Below are positions 20,938-33,442 of a DNA stretch of 64,000 nt, one piece after another (positions within the stretch are counted from its first letter, which is position 1; each line of letters begins with the position of its first letter). The translations under genes were made by a program, and so were the position numbers. The notes beneath the pieces were generated by a model. The model searched no databases and was not told where the DNA came from. It worked only from the letters and a program-made list of their open reading frames with translations. This DNA comes from Bretschneidera sinensis (taxonomy: Eukaryota; Streptophyta; Magnoliopsida; Brassicales; Akaniaceae). The stretch is taken from contig CM043700.1 of NCBI GenBank assembly GCA_023935145.1, positions 31,125,001 through 31,189,000 of the forward strand. The letters are read 5' to 3'.

Positions 20938-21502
20938 GTCTCATTCATTTAATCAGTTCTTAGCACTTTTCCAGTATTTGTCACTTAGCACGGACATCTC
21001 ATGTTTGTTTTTCTTAGTTATGGCTCTATAAGACTCTACTTGTATTGACTTTTTCTATGATGATGTAATACTATAAGCCATATTTCTTGCATTTATTTAA
21101 GCTATTTGTGATATGTTAGAACTGTTTTTAAATATCTGTTTGTCTCATAGCTTATTTGTTAATTGTTCTGCCCCCCTTTGGTTGCTGTTGTCAAAACGGG
21201 GGAGAAAAATGAGAAAAACGAGAAAAGAGAAAATCTAAGTAACGAGAAAATCTAAGTAAAAACGCAACCAATGCATAGATTTAGGGGGAGCATTGCTCCA
21301 TATCTATGTAAAAATGTTTATTAATTGGTTGAGTTTAATTCTGGATTGGTTGAAAGAAATATAAACTGTGTTTGCTTGTTTACAGGGTGGTTTTTCTCGA
21401 AAAACAGAGGAGACTCTGTCCAAATTTTTGTAAAATCTTAACACTTAGTTTTTAAAACTGTTTTTACATTATTAGTTTTGTCATCATCAAAAAGGGGGAG
21501 AT
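20938..21502 (+). other. 3' non-coding region with repeated polypurine tracts
   Basis: Three GGGGGAG tracts occur: 21196-21204, 21293-21300 and 21491-21500, the last two bases before the 3' LTR serving as plus-strand primer. Repeated upstream polypurine copies are a known Sirevirus trait. A short repeated phrase GAGAAAATCTAAGTAA occurs near 21230. Confidence 0.75.
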
Positions 21503-22732
21503 TGTTGACCCTCGCCCGTATTTTAATGATGGCAAAACACAACTGTTATTTAACTAACATGTTTAAACTAAGTTGTATTAAGGATCAAACACATTCAACC
21601 AAGGAACAAAATGCAAAAACTCGAACCAAATCAAGTATCAAGTGAAGACTGAAGATCTAGTATAGGTCTTAAGGTTTAGAACCAATGTAAGTCTCACTCA
21701 TACATTGTATTAGCTTGTTTAATGGCTCAAACACAAATGGTTTTTCTAAAACCATTAATTTTAAAATGTTTTTAAATGAAAAACAGAAGAAAAACTGGGT
21801 TGGAAGACAACCCAGTCGACTGGGTACATATACCAGTCGACTGGTATATGGGTCAGAAGGTACCCAGTCGACTGGATGAATTAACCCAGTCGACTGGTAC
21901 TTTGACCAGTAATTTCCCAGTCGACTGGCAAAATGGACAGAAAGTCCCCAGTCGACTGGATGATATATACCAGTCGACTGGATACCCAGAAGGTCTGAAA
22001 ACGTATATTTTTCAAGTGAACCCAGTCGACTGGTATCTCGACCCAGTCGACTGGTAGTTCAAAAATATGACCGTTGGACTCCAAATCTGAACGTTTTAAA
22101 GTAAATCTTTTTCAAATTAAAGTCCAAAACGGCCATATTAATTGATTGCTATATAAACCCACTCAGCAAAGCATTCAATAACAAGCAGCACATATTCAAA
22201 AAGAGTTGATCTCATATAATCAAGTTTTTATACTCTTGAAACACAAAAAGCTTTGAAATAATCTTATTGAGCCATTTCTTCAAGCTTTACTTTGAAAGAG
22301 AGACATTTCTGTTGTAATAAGCTTTCATTTGTTGTCTCTCTACCTTTTACTTTACACCATCTTTGTAAAGGGATTACTTCCGAGAGGAAGGGGAAACTTC
22401 CGAAAGGAAGGGGATTTTTCGGTTTAAGCAATTCCTGTAAATTGCTTGTGTACGGTTTGTGCAACACCCGGCTAAGTTGTGCGACTAAGTTTTCTTAGTG
22501 GATTACTTCAAGGAGTTCCTTGAAGAGAGTGGACGTAGGGTCGGAACGAATCCGATATTGCCGAACCACTATAACTGTGTTTGCATCCTCTTTCCTTAAA
22601 CTCTTTATTTACAGCTTTCTACTTGTATCAATTATTTGTTGCTTATCAGTTTTTATAAACTTGTATAAATTCCGCAAAAGTTTTTAAAAACCCAATTCAC
22701 CCCCCCCTCTTGGGTTGAAACCTCGAGCTACA
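21503..22732 (+). repeat. 3' LTR of Sirevirus-like element
   Basis: 1230 bp, same ends as the 5' LTR. It has nine palindromes: compared with the 5' LTR one 22-bp unit (palindrome plus spacer) is absent at about 21926. Target duplication CAACC follows at 22733-22737. Confidence 0.95.
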
Positions 22733-23532
22733 CAACCAAAGGAACCAAGAGATAAAAGAGACCAAAATTATCAAAATGATATATGGAGGCCCCGTTGCCG
22801 GAGGTAGCTCAGGACAGAGTCGCAAGGCGTATGCCAGAACTATGGCCTCCGTTAGCAACCCCCACAAACAGAGGAAGTCAAGCCTAGTAATCTCCTTCAC
22901 GGACGAAAATTTAGATGGGGTACATAACCCGCACGACGACGTGGTAGTGGTCTCCCTCTTAGTGGCCAATCATGAAGTCAGACGCATACTGGTAGACAAC
23001 GGGAGCTCAGTAGACATCCTATTCTATGACGTTTTCGAATGAATACAGTAGAAAAACAAACAACTAGAACCAACTTTCACCCCGCTGTATGGCTTCGCGG
23101 GAACCCCGGTGTTCGTTGAAGAAAGAATAGTCCTCCTTATCACCGCGGGGACAGCATCGCGAACAGCCACCATACGGACCACCTTCCTGTCGTCAAGCAA
23201 CCATCGTCTTACAATATGATCCTCGACCGACTTACTCTCAACAAACTAAAAGGGAGTTGTCTCCACCTACCATCTAAAGATGAAGTTCCCCACCGATGAG
23301 GGAGTAAGAGTGGTTAGAGAAAACCAACAAACCTCCCGGTCCTGCTACCTAAGCGCCGTCAAGGAATGAAAGAAGACCAATACCTTGCCCCTCGAAGTAG
23401 AAGACTTCATGGATGAAATGAAAACTCCAAGAGGGTGACCCGTGAAGGAGCTGACCACGGTCCCCTTCCATAAGGACCCCTCCCGGACAATCCAGATCGG
23501 CTCCAGTCTCCCGGAGGACTACAGGGACACCC
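22733..23532 (+). pseudogene. Ty3 protease region, degenerate (right half of split element)
   Basis: Codons from 22776 read IYGGPVAGGSSGQSRKAYAR and continue to the aspartic protease motif LVDNGSSVDILFYDVF, ending at a TGA at 23040-23042. Further pieces are readable with stops (FAGTPVF, YHLKMKFPT, VEDFMDEM) up to about 23525. This is the sequence expected after the gag cut at 12488. It ends before reverse transcriptase. Confidence 0.75.
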
Positions 23533-23598
23533 GTGGAAGTGAAATCATCTATGTTCCCTCCTCGATTGGGCTGGGAACATAGATGATTTCACTTCCAC
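23533..23598. repeat. 26-bp perfect inverted repeat at a chimeric junction
   Basis: Arms 23533-23558 and 23573-23598 (GTGGAAGTGAAATCATCTAT… and complement) flank a 14-nt loop. The right arm belongs to the copia RNase H region that follows. The left arm is an inverted copy joined to the Ty3 protease remnant. This is the signature of a fold-back or template-switch joint. Confidence 0.8.
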
Positions 23599-23992
23599 CG
23601 GTGTATATACTGTTAACCTTGGTCGTAATCCGATTTCCTGGAGTTCCAAAAAGCAGTGCTCTGTTGCCCGATCCAGCACTAAAGCCGAGTATTGATCTGT
23701 TGTAAATACTGTCGTCGAACTCAACTAAGTGTGCTCTCTCTTAGATGAACTTGGTGTGTCTCTTTTACATTCACCTATGATTTACTGTGATAATATTGGG
23801 GCCACTAATTTCCGTTCCAACCCAATTTTCCACTCTAGAATTAAGCACGTGGCTATCGACTTTCATTTTATTCGTGATCAAGTTTAATCGGGATGTCTGT
23901 GTTGCTTATGTTTCTAGTAAAGACCAACTTACCGATGCTCTGACAAAGCCCCTATCTAGGACACCATTTCTTACTCTCAAGACCAAGATTTG
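23573..23992 (+). pseudogene. Copia RNase H C-terminal fragment
   Basis: Readable with stops and frameshifts: [69 protein letters not shown], then TDALTKPLSRTPF in another frame. These are the RNase H and C-terminal motifs of copia pol. At least three stops (one right after KAEY) make it dead. It precedes a polypurine tract and LTR. Confidence 0.8.
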
Positions 23993-24024
23993 ACTCTTTA
24001 CTCGAGCTCCATCTTGAGGGGGCA

Positions 24025-24290
24025 TGATAGAAACACTTTCTCTGATATTGTTTTGAATTGGTTTGCTTTTGACTTTGTCTTTGTAATTTGAATTTTGTAT
24101 TATTCTATTTCATTATATTTAGGATTTAGTTTAGATAGAGTTGTTGTATTTGAATTTGAAGTTAGTTTAGGTAAAGTTGTTGTATTTAAATTTCCTTGTA
24201 ACCTACTATAAATACTTATCAATGCAAAATCATTTATAGTAGCCTTTATTTCTTTCACTATCTTTTACATTTCTTTGTATAAACCCTAAT
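24025..24290 (+). repeat. Probable 3' LTR of the copia fragment
   Basis: A tract TCTTGAGGGGGCA (24012-24024) is followed by TGATAGAAACAC. AT-rich sequence with CTATAAATA near 24208 follows. The right end is unclear; a CA end near 24269 is possible. Confidence 0.5.
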
Positions 24291-25676
24291 ATTAATGTAC
24301 GAAGACTACATGAATGCATGGAATAATGAAGTTTTAAAGATTCCAAATATGAATTCTTACCTTGAATCAATACCATTGAATTAAAACGTTTGATTGTAAC
24401 TAGAATTGAAATGAAATCATAGTTTTTTCAATCATTTTTATGTTGAAAAAAAATATGATTCTGTCTCAATTCCAATTTCAAGTTTTAATTCCAAACAACA
24501 AAACGTAGCATTCATAATAGCAAATTAAACAAGTAAAACCCTTAAAGACATAAATTAATCCATCTCGTCTCATAACTTAATGTCGGGTTGGATACATGTA
24601 ATTTTCAATGGGTTTAGAAATCTTACTCTAATTTCCAGCTTTAGTAATGTTGCTAGTTAAAGGAGCAGTTTTTTTTTTTTGTAAAAATAAGTTCATTTCC
24701 CCATCATAGGTAACGTCATTAAAGGGAAAAAAAATGCTTTGGAAAGTTAGAAAACTTTTTCATTAGTACTTAGTAGGTTTGAAAATCTCTCCAAAGACAA
24801 AAAAAAAAAAAAAAAAAGAAACAAAATAGTAGTAAAGAAGAAAGGGTTCAAGGTCTTATAATATTTAAAATAATATATTATTAGTACAAGGCTGCCAAAG
24901 AAAAAATTTCACCATCAATGAATCTACTGAGATGCTGAATAGCATAGCATAATAAAAAAAGGAGTTTATTACATAATTATTATTACATATTTAGCTTATT
25001 CAAAAGGGAATTATCAATGAGACGAAAAGAAATGGAAAAGTAAGTGAATAGGAAAATCAAGAAATGGGAAAGGGACCCATTGCCTTCCTCCCTTGACTCT
25101 TTTCAAAACCATGCGAGGGAGACCTTTGACCATTACTTTTCTAATTAACCTTCTCCAAGGCTTTGGCTGGCTGCTTCTCCCTCCCTCCCTGTGTCTCTCT
25201 CAATACTTTTCCAAGTTTCCATTTAACAAACAATTTTCTTTCCTTCTCAAAATACTCATAATTAATTATATACAATTTATAGTGCTAGTGGGCTCTTCTC
25301 TTTCGTCAGTTTTTTCTTTGGATTGGTCTATATTGTTAGTTGTTATTTAGATTAATTCTCTCATAATTAACCTTCCCCTATTACTTTAGAAAAAAACTTA
25401 TTTAATTCTGAGTTTAAATTTGCTTATTTTTCAAGTCTTACCATGTTCCTTATTTAAGATATAGCTTGCCTTTCTCCTCAACCTCGTGTCTAAGTAGATG
25501 AATTGCATATTTTTCAAATGAAGAATCCATCAAAGGAAGACAAAGGCAGAGACATAATCAAATGACACTAAAAGAAGGAGCAGTACGTAGAGATCCCACA
25601 ACAGGTTTCTCATGCTGCTTTGTTTAGCTTAATTAGTAATTACTGCTTGATTATCGATCAAGTGCCCCTTATCCTC
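24291..25676. other. Intergenic DNA upstream of the bHLH gene
   Basis: No gene seen. It has a poly-A tract at about 24800-24817 and pyrimidine-rich stretches near 25170-25210. The last few hundred bases presumably hold the bHLH promoter; no clear TATA box could be assigned. Confidence 0.45.
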
Positions 25677-28541
25677 ATGGATGCCGCCTTCTTACTCGAT
25701 GAACCAATTCGTGTCCAATTTTTCCGATCAATAATGCAGTCTTTTGGCTGCACTTACATCTGCTTATGGTCTTATTTTCCTCACCCATCTAAGTATATAT
25801 CCTCTCTCTCTCGTCTAATTAGTGTACTTGTATTTGTTAATGTATGATTTTGGGTGCTTAATTGATTAATTAATATGTTATGATTCTTAATTTAACAGCT
25901 GTTTGTTCTCATTGGATGGATATTACAATGAAGAAGACGACCAACCAATTGCTCAGAGGCTTTTCAACGAATATCGGCAATCAGTAATCCCTCTTGAGAA
26001 TGAGTATGGCACAAATTAAACTATGTTACTCAGTAGTCAAAGAAATTATAAGAAACTATGTCAATTTTCTCTGATTTTTATTATAAAGCAGCGGTGTTCC
26101 AGGACTGGCGTTCAGAAATAATCGTCCCTACATTGAGATAAGAGGATTGGAACTTCAAAGAATGGCATCCATTGAGACGCAGAGGCGATTTTATCAGGTA
26201 ATTAATTAATCAATAATGATTCATGATAATAACATCAACTCTTAAATCAGTAATAAACATTTTCCGAATTAATTATCTAATTACTTAATTAATGTCCTTC
26301 TGTCTTAATTTGTTACAGGAAGCAAGGATTCAGGTCTCCATGTACACTTTGATTGTCAAGTCTTTTTAAGTAGCTAGCTTTACTACAAAAAAAGTAGAGC
26401 AAAACAATCCTGAAGTTTGCTTCTTTTTTTAACTTCTTATAATCGCAGATAGCAGCTTTCATGGGGTGCAGGAGTGGAGAGATTGAGTTAGGCTTATCTA
26501 ATAACACCACACAAGTAAGAAATTAACTCATCATAAGGTTACTTTATTATTGATTGAATTAGGCTTTTCTTTTCTTTTTTTTAAATTAAATTTGGCTTCT
26601 TAATTAATATACAGATTAACATGGAAATGGGGATGAGGGAATGGTTTCCAGAAGACTTTGCGCGACAATCTCCAGTAGGAGAGCTTCCCCAGCTGGCAGT
26701 TGAACAAAATCGGCCTTCCTCATCTTCATCATCATTGAGATCACTTGATAGTCCATCAGATCAGTACTCTCCTCTAATCTTCAACATCCCTACAGCATCA
26801 CAGCAGATTATACGGGCCGAAACAACACTCGCCCAAGTCCCTTCATTAATGCAACAAATATTACCAATTACAACAACTAGTCCAATCGAGGGGGCGATGA
26901 GCACCATGCAAGCACTCCGTCAAATCGGAAACATTCAATTACCAATCCGAGAGGGTGAAGATGCTGCCCTGACAAGAGCTTACCTCGCAGTTTTAACTTC
27001 TCTTCCCTCTACCTCTTCATCATCACTGCAGCAGCAACAACAACAGCAACAGCAGAATTTGCGCCTAAGCACAAGAGCTACTGCATTCAAGAGATATGGT
27101 AGTACTACTACTTCGGTTTCTTTACCATCCCCAAGAACCCCAACTATGAGAACAGGTTTACACGCGCAAAGTATGTTGAAACGAGCGATCTCTTATTATC
27201 AAAGGTTAAGCATTCTGAGGCGTGAACAGATGCTAGCAAGCCGCCCCACTAGCAGTACAAGCCAACCGGCCATGATCGGTAGTACTCAGTTGCATCATAT
27301 GATATCGGAGAGAAGAAGGCGAGAGAAACTCAATGACAGCTTTCAAGCATTGAGATCACTACTTCCTCCCGGAACCAAGGTATGTTACAGTATATATTAT
27401 AACTTACCCTAGCTCTATTTAGAATCAAATGCAATATAGAATTCATTTCATTTGTGAATTTTATTAATTAATAACAAGCTTACTCAATTCGATACAGAGA
27501 GACAAGGCATCGCTGCTTATTAGTACGAGGGAGTACTTAACATCTTTAAATGCTCAAATTACGGATCTTATTAAAAGAAACCAGCAATTAGAGGCACAGC
27601 TAAAGCATGCCGAAGGAGCTGCTCATGAGGATGATGATGAAGAAGCGAGTGGTTCAATAACAAATGAAAGGCTTAATGTTCGAGTTACGCCGGTATCTGA
27701 ATCCACCTCAGAAGAAAGGATTATAGACCTGAGAGTGATTGTAAGAGGAGAATGTCCTACACTCAATTTGGTGATTCGCTTACTGGAATTCTTGAAGCAA
27801 GTTAATAATGTGAGCTTGATGTCCATGGAAGCCAGAACCCAGATAACAGGAGCAACTTCTTTTAATCATGTAAACTTGAGACTGAAAATTGAGGTATGTA
27901 AATTAAAATTCTACCCAAAATCAATTGTTGCTTTGATAGAATGTGCATTGCCTCAACATATATGCATGTTAGATTAATTTTGATTTGATAATGTTAATTA
28001 ATGGATGTGCATTTTTTAATAATAGGGTTGCTTAATATAATTATGGATTAATATTGTATGTGAATATGTGAGATTGCTTATGCCAAATTGCCAACTGCTT
28101 ATATAATAAGCACTTAATTAATATATTCAAACGTTTATGTCTAAAATGATAAGTGTGTGTTTTAATTGATGCTGCTTAAAATGATAAGTAGCTAAAACAA
28201 ATATGCATGTCTAAAAATAAAGTGGAATTTTCCTTTTGAAAAGCAAAATCAAATTAAATGTTATATTTCCCTAAAATCTTTGCATGCATGAAAGAGATGT
28301 TTAGCGAATTTGAGTTTTTTTTTTTTCCTCTCATTTGTTTTTTAAATTCCCATTTGATTCATTACCTGGACCACTGCCTGCCTTCATTGACGAAACATAT
28401 TTTCTCATCATTGGAAATTTGGAGGAAAAAGAATACCAAATAGAGCATTAATCCTGATATATGATCTCTATGTAGGGTGAATGGGACGAGTCTGCCTTCC
28501 AGGAAGCAGTGAGAAGAGTTGTTGATGACCTGGCACAATGA
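25677..28541 (+). CDS. bHLH transcription factor, bHLH041-like
   Basis: Eight exons join in phase with GT-AG introns: 25677-25792, 25899-26003, 26092-26197, 26320-26334 (15-nt microexon), 26449-26514, 26615-27379, 27498-27893, 28476-28541; total 544 residues. The N-terminus (MDAAFLLDEP, SFGCTYICLWSYFPHPS) and the mid-part match the plant bHLH041 type. A 9-Gln run is near residue 275. The basic region HHMISERRRREKL (363-375) keeps the E and R residues that contact an E-box. Helix 2 starts after the exon 6/7 border (RDKASLLISTREYL). The C-terminus (about 465-544) looks like an ACT-type dimerisation domain. A nuclear DNA-binding dimer is expected; target pathway unknown. The ATG at 25677 is chosen because it starts the conserved N-terminus. 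Confidence 0.88.
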
Positions 28542-30408
28542 CAGAAAGAAAGAATGGGACGACTTATCTGCAGTCGATGCAGTGTCTATGGGATAATCAG
28601 AACTGCTGATGAAAGAAAGAATTTATAGTTCTCTCCCAATCGACTGCCTAGATGCCCCCCAGTCCAGTAGGTAGTTAACAATTTCTTTTTTTTTTTTTAT
28701 AAGACAGCCAACAAATTCGTGTGACGCCGCTTCTTCAGAGCAAATGGTGCTTAACCTTTTTCCGCTCAGCACACCCGTTGATTTCCACTCCACCAATTAT
28801 CACAGGATGTGCTGGTTAAGTCAGTTGATTAGTTCGGTATAAAATTAATGTTTTAAATCCGTTTAAAATTTTATTTATAAATTTAAATAATTTTATTAGT
28901 AATATCATTTCTTAAATCTTACATTTATATTAATATTATTAATAAAAAATATTTAAATTATTAATAAAATTTTAAATAAATTTACGTTAATTTTAAACCC
29001 AACCAACCAAATATCTTTGTTTGGTATACTGCTATGTTAGTGCTTTTGTTGCACTTTTCTTTATTATATTTGAGGAAAAAGCAATTTTGTACTATGATTG
29101 TATCTTTTAATAAGAGAACAAATTTATATTAAGCTCAAGTGGTGCATTCTTTTTTATTTTTTATTTTTGGCTGAATTTATGTGTCGCCCAAATTGACGGC
29201 AATTTTACAAGGGAAGATTGCGAAAACGACCTTTCAGACGCATACTAAGATTGTTAATAAACTTTATTGATTATACAAGGACTCTTGAAAATTCAGTTTC
29301 ATGATATTACAACTTTAAAAATTTATTAAATTTGTTTGTCATAATAATTTTTATCTTTTTTATAAATAAAAAAAAGAAATATTAATAGTTTCTATCTTGG
29401 TTTTAGGTAACATATTTAAAAATGTGTTTAGAACAAATGAATTTTATAATTTTATATGTTTGGAGAAAAAAATTATGAAATTTATTTTAAAATAAATTCA
29501 TTATAGAATTGAGTTAACTTGTTGTAAATTCTATCAAAATTAATATAATTTACAAATAAATTCTATAAAATAAATAATAACAAATTATATTGATCAAAAT
29601 ACATTTTCTTTCGCTCTCACTCTTCCTTCTCCTCGTCTCATTCTCTTTCTTCTTTTAAATTTTTTGTTTATTCTAAATATTTTAAATATAATAATTTAGT
29701 TGAATTCAATTTAAAATATAAAAAAATATCAATTCATTATTTTTAATTTTAGATTTTCATTTGTTCAAAACGTGACGTAAATCTCTCTCAAAAACCGATA
29801 ATTACTATAATAACCATTTATAGATAGAAATAAGCAGTACAGCATTATGGCATATTTTCCCTAACCGTAGAAAATATTAGGTGAAATTTCTTGGAAAATT
29901 ACAAAGGAAAATGTTGAAAAAGATGGTAGAGAAATCACACTCCTGCTTCGAAACTCCCCCCAGCCCCCCAATAAAAAGAAAGACCAAAAACAATGCATCA
30001 AGCAGGTAAGTGCCTTTTATGAGACAATCAAACTTCACTTTTTTATGCTTTTTCTTAGTTCACAGACCTTGTACAATTCCAAGTTTCACAGATATTTCAA
30101 AGGCCAGTGGACCCCACTCCAGGAAAATAAAAATCCATTACAAAATTCTTTTTTCTTACTTTTCTTCTGATAATGTATGCTGGGAGCAAGGAAGCAAAAC
30201 AAGACTTTGAAAATCATTACCAAACATAAATAAATAAATAAAACAAAAATATCTACTTTAGATTTAAAAGGGCAAGATTGAACTTATGAGAAGAAAATTA
30301 AAAATCTTAAAATTAATGAGCAAATGGTAAATTAAAGAGCTCTAATTAAATAAATAAAAAATCCTCAAATTAGGACTAATTAATAAATCCTTTGTTACGA
30401 TAATTAAG
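28542..30408. other. Intergenic, AT-rich
   Basis: 3' flank of the bHLH gene on one side and 3' flank of the CASP-like gene on the other. No coding region or clear repeat is supported; long A/T-rich stretches fill 28840-29760. Confidence 0.45.
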
Positions 30409-31998
30409 TTAAGCCTTTGGTGGGTGAATAAGAAGAGGATTTAGGACTCTGAAGGTGACATAAAGAAAGAGGATTGAATAAATGGAGGCTCCGAAGAAGG
30501 AAAGGGCAATGGCTGCTGTGACGTGGTCGCAGTAAACTTTGGCATGATCGCATATAGGTGGCCAAAACGCATGCGTATTCCCTTCCCTTTCCATGTAAAT
30601 CATTCCCAGAGCCGCTGAACTTATTGATGCCAGTATCATTGCCACGAGCTATATAATCCAAAAAAAAAAACAAAGCCTCATCACTCATCAATTTAAAAAT
30701 TAAAAATTATATATTTGAGAACATGAAATTCAAGAAAATTTGTGCAAACGTGACACAAATGAACATGTGTATGTGATTGAGAAATCTCTAAAATTTTATG
30801 TAAAGCAAATAAAATAAATAGTTTAATTACATCAAAAGTGTATGACTGTTTAAAATATTACACTTACATACTCGAAATTTTGTGTACAAGTTAGATGAAG
30901 TCGAATCAATCAATAATATATTTTTTCAATTTATCCAACCTCATTCCATACTACGAGTCACATAAATCTAAACCCTACCTCAACTTACAAAAACTCAAGT
31001 TGAGTTTGGAATCAAATCGGACTCAAATAGATTAGATTGGATTTGATCGAATTGAATTCTTCAATTCTATGTTTTTTTCAAGTCATATGCTAAATATTTC
31101 CAATATAATTTTAAAAGGATCAACTAATTTTAATACGTTTTGAAAATTCAATTTTCGAAAGTTTAAATATTCTTAAATTTGAACTCATAAATTACGGATT
31201 GAGGTAAATTTTAACTTTAATCCAACTCAACCCTAAAAAACCTCAATTTTAACTTAATGTCTGAATTGAACTCGAATCGAATTAGCTTGTTCAAGTTGCA
31301 GCACTAGTATCTAGTGCTTTCTAGACCACAAATTAAAAAGCCAAGAGACTCTACTACCAAAATATAACTTCAAAGCTTTAAGTAGAATATGCTAAAACTT
31401 CAAGTGCCTTGATGGAATTTACCCAAAAAAAATTTACACATGAAATTTGGTCAATTGAAGAATATAAACCAAAATAAATGTAATTAAAGAGAACTAGGTG
31501 GGATCATGAACATTACCAAATCCAAAACCACGACCAATCGCCAGAGCAAACTGTCAATCTTAAGGAGGAAAGTAAAAAAACCATAAATGCTTGCTGTGCT
31601 ATTTGCAATCACAAACAACCTATAAAAGTTACAACTAGGTCTCAGTCACCAACACAATTAAGCAACTGAGAAGATAAATTTTCCAAAATAATTATAATAA
31701 AAAAAATTTTAAAAAACGGATATGAGATAAATAATTAAAGGGAAATTTATTTTAAAAAAAAAAAGAAATTCAATACAATTATAATTAATTAAATAACATA
31801 CTGGAAGCATGTAAGGTCGTTAGACTGCACTTTGGTTTCTCTGGTGGATGAAAGGTATGTAACTGTCTGGCTGCTGGTGCCCATGACAATAGCTGCACAA
31901 ATGGCTGCAAAAACAGCAACGGCCCTTGAGGCTTTGGTCCACGCTGCATGTGGAGTTGGAGTTGGAGTTGGAGCTGGAGCTGGAGCTGTCGTCGCCAT
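30409..31998 (-). CDS. CASP-like membrane protein
   Basis: Three exons on the minus strand: 31802-31998, 31517-31619 and 30409-30648, joined in phase to give 179 residues, the usual length of CASP-like proteins. Four membrane segments: about 22-45 (SRAVAVFAAICAAIVMG), 66-88 (LFVIANSTASIYGFFTFLL), 92-117 (LLWRLVVVLDLVAMILASIS) and 145-170 (AIALSFFGASIYSILFLY). The conserved Arg of helix 1 and the Asp of helix 3 (VVVLDL) of this MARVEL-related family are present. The N-terminus is a cytosolic Ala/Pro/Thr repeat. Family members form plasma-membrane scaffolds; CASPs proper guide Casparian strip lignin. Closest to group 1 by the WPPICDHAKVYCDHVT loop. A 5' UTR intron is likely (32009-32272). Confidence 0.88.
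30940..31310. repeat. Degenerate interspersed repeat in CASP-like intron 2
   Basis: The second intron (30649-31516) holds a stretch rich in phrases such as AACTCAAGTTGAG and ACTCGAATCGAATT, similar in style to the 50176-50635 repeat. Borders are vague. Confidence 0.35.
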
Positions 31999-32008
31999 TG
32001 TTAATTTA

Positions 32009-32272
32009 CTGCAAACACAAATGAATTTTGTTATAGCCGTATAAGTTGAATTCAGCCTGATTTTCTAACCCCAGAGAGAATTAAAAAAAAAAAAAAAAAC
32101 TTTTATCGTGATCTATAGAAGAAAAAAAAAACTTCTTCTGTGTTGCTATGCGCACTAATTATCCATCATATCAGTTGAAAAGTGGAATGAAAACTACACA
32201 TGAATAATTCTCAGCAACCAAAAGGAAGCAAAATCTAGCTGATCAATGAATATCGAAAAGAGAAGAACTAAC
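32009..32272 (-). other. Probable 5' UTR intron of the CASP-like gene
   Basis: On the minus strand a donor GTTAGT follows TGCTTGAAAAGG-side leader sequence ending CAAGCAG at 32273, and an acceptor TTTGCAG ends at 32009, 10 bp before the start codon region at 31998. It fits a leader intron but rests on splice signals only. Confidence 0.45.
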
Positions 32273-32339
32273 CTGCTTGAAAAGGTTGCTTAAGAATATT
32301 GCAGAGAGAGCTTATTAGGGTTTAGGAGAGGAACGTGGT

Positions 32340-33442
32340 TCTGGTATTTAATGTTTATTTCATGGGAAAGTATTGAGCTTTCCTATTTTGTTCTTTCCTT
32401 TTATGCCTTTTTAAGTTGGTTTTTATTTCCTTGTTACATAAGTTTAACGTTAAAAACGAACAAAAAATACTAATGTCTTTGAGTTTCTATTATTGTCTCT
32501 ATCAAAATTGGCAATAGAAAAATAGAAGGAAAAAAAAGGATACTTGAGTGATTAGGAGTTTAATTTTGGTTCTGCAGTAATTAGATGACAGTTTCTTCCC
32601 AACAAAGACATCCATCTCAACATTCTTATTTTGGTGAATGTTTCTTCTCCATTACATAAACATGATTTCCCAATGACAAATATTTTAACTCCCAAAACTT
32701 ATACTCTCAAAAGTCTATTGGTAAATTATTAATGAACTGTCCATAAATTGCTAGTGAACCTTCGAGGATGTACGTTCTGAATGTCAGAAACGGATGTGAA
32801 AATAAGAACGCTCTTTCTGCACTATACCTAAAACAGAGGGAACAATAAATGACCACAATTCAATGAACTCGTGCCCATCTCAGATCAAACGGACCTGCAC
32901 AAGCTGACAGAATCATTATCAATAATTGTCTTTGGATTCAGTACTTAAATTCAATTTGAGTTTAGTACTTAACCAATTAATTTTAGAACCTGGTGGAATC
33001 TTTCAAATGCATGGAACCTAACCCGTGCCAAATCATCCCTTCGGCCATAAAAAAAAAAAGACTCTCAAACAGAGATGCACTAATAAAATGTTTTAACGGT
33101 GCGCTTTTTTTTTTTTTTTTTCTAATTTTCATTAAACTATGAAACTAGTCTCCTTGACATACAAATGTGGCTGAGCCTGGGCGTTTGACAATCAGCACCA
33201 AAGCCCTGCATTCTCACACATGAACAAAGTTTTATGTGTAATCTATCACATTTAAATTACAAAGCGGACATCAGGAAACCTTGAGCATGTGATTATCACA
33301 CATACAGCCTTCGCAAACCTTCCATTAAATTAGTGTTGACGAAACCACGTAGCACCAATTTGTCATGAGAAGGCAATGGCGAACCCCGGAGAGGACAAAC
33401 CCAACAAGGCAACTAGGGGTGAAACTTTCTGTCATATGCTCA
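32340..33442. other. Intergenic between CASP-like and RECA3-like genes
   Basis: Promoter side of the CASP-like gene and 3' flank of the RECA3-like gene. There is a poly-T tract at about 33104-33121. No gene supported. Confidence 0.45.

Larger units (their letters stand above)
12489..22732 (+). mobile_element. Complete young Sirevirus-like Ty1/copia retrotransposon
   Basis: The 10.24-kb element runs LTR (12489-13740), tRNA-Met primer site, gag, pol, spacer with palindrome array, third (envelope-like) ORF, repeated polypurine tracts, LTR (21503-22732), with CAACC duplications. The LTRs differ only by one substitution (13390 A versus 22382 G) and one 22-bp unit. Order gag-protease-integrase-RT-RNase H identifies Ty1/copia. 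A long gag with coiled coil, an extra ORF after pol, multiple GGGGGAG tracts and palindrome-rich LTRs are hallmarks of the Sirevirus (SIRE/Maximus) lineage. All three ORFs are open except a single in-frame TAG between gag and pol. Confidence 0.93.
10400..23532 (+). mobile_element. Decayed Ty3/gypsy element, split by a Sirevirus-like insertion
   Basis: Left part: LTR 10400-10882, primer-binding region, degenerate gag 10963-12488. Right part: degenerate protease region 22733-23532. The two halves are separated by the complete copia element at 12489-22732, with the CAACC duplication confirming insertion into this element. The right end breaks at about 23532 before reverse transcriptase, at an inverted junction with a copia fragment. 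Many stops and frameshifts show it is old. Gag style and primer site suggest a Tat-like lineage, by inference. Confidence 0.75.

Noticed and set aside
27623..27826. Minus-strand frame in bHLH exon 7
   Set aside because: Antisense shadow of a well-supported coding exon.
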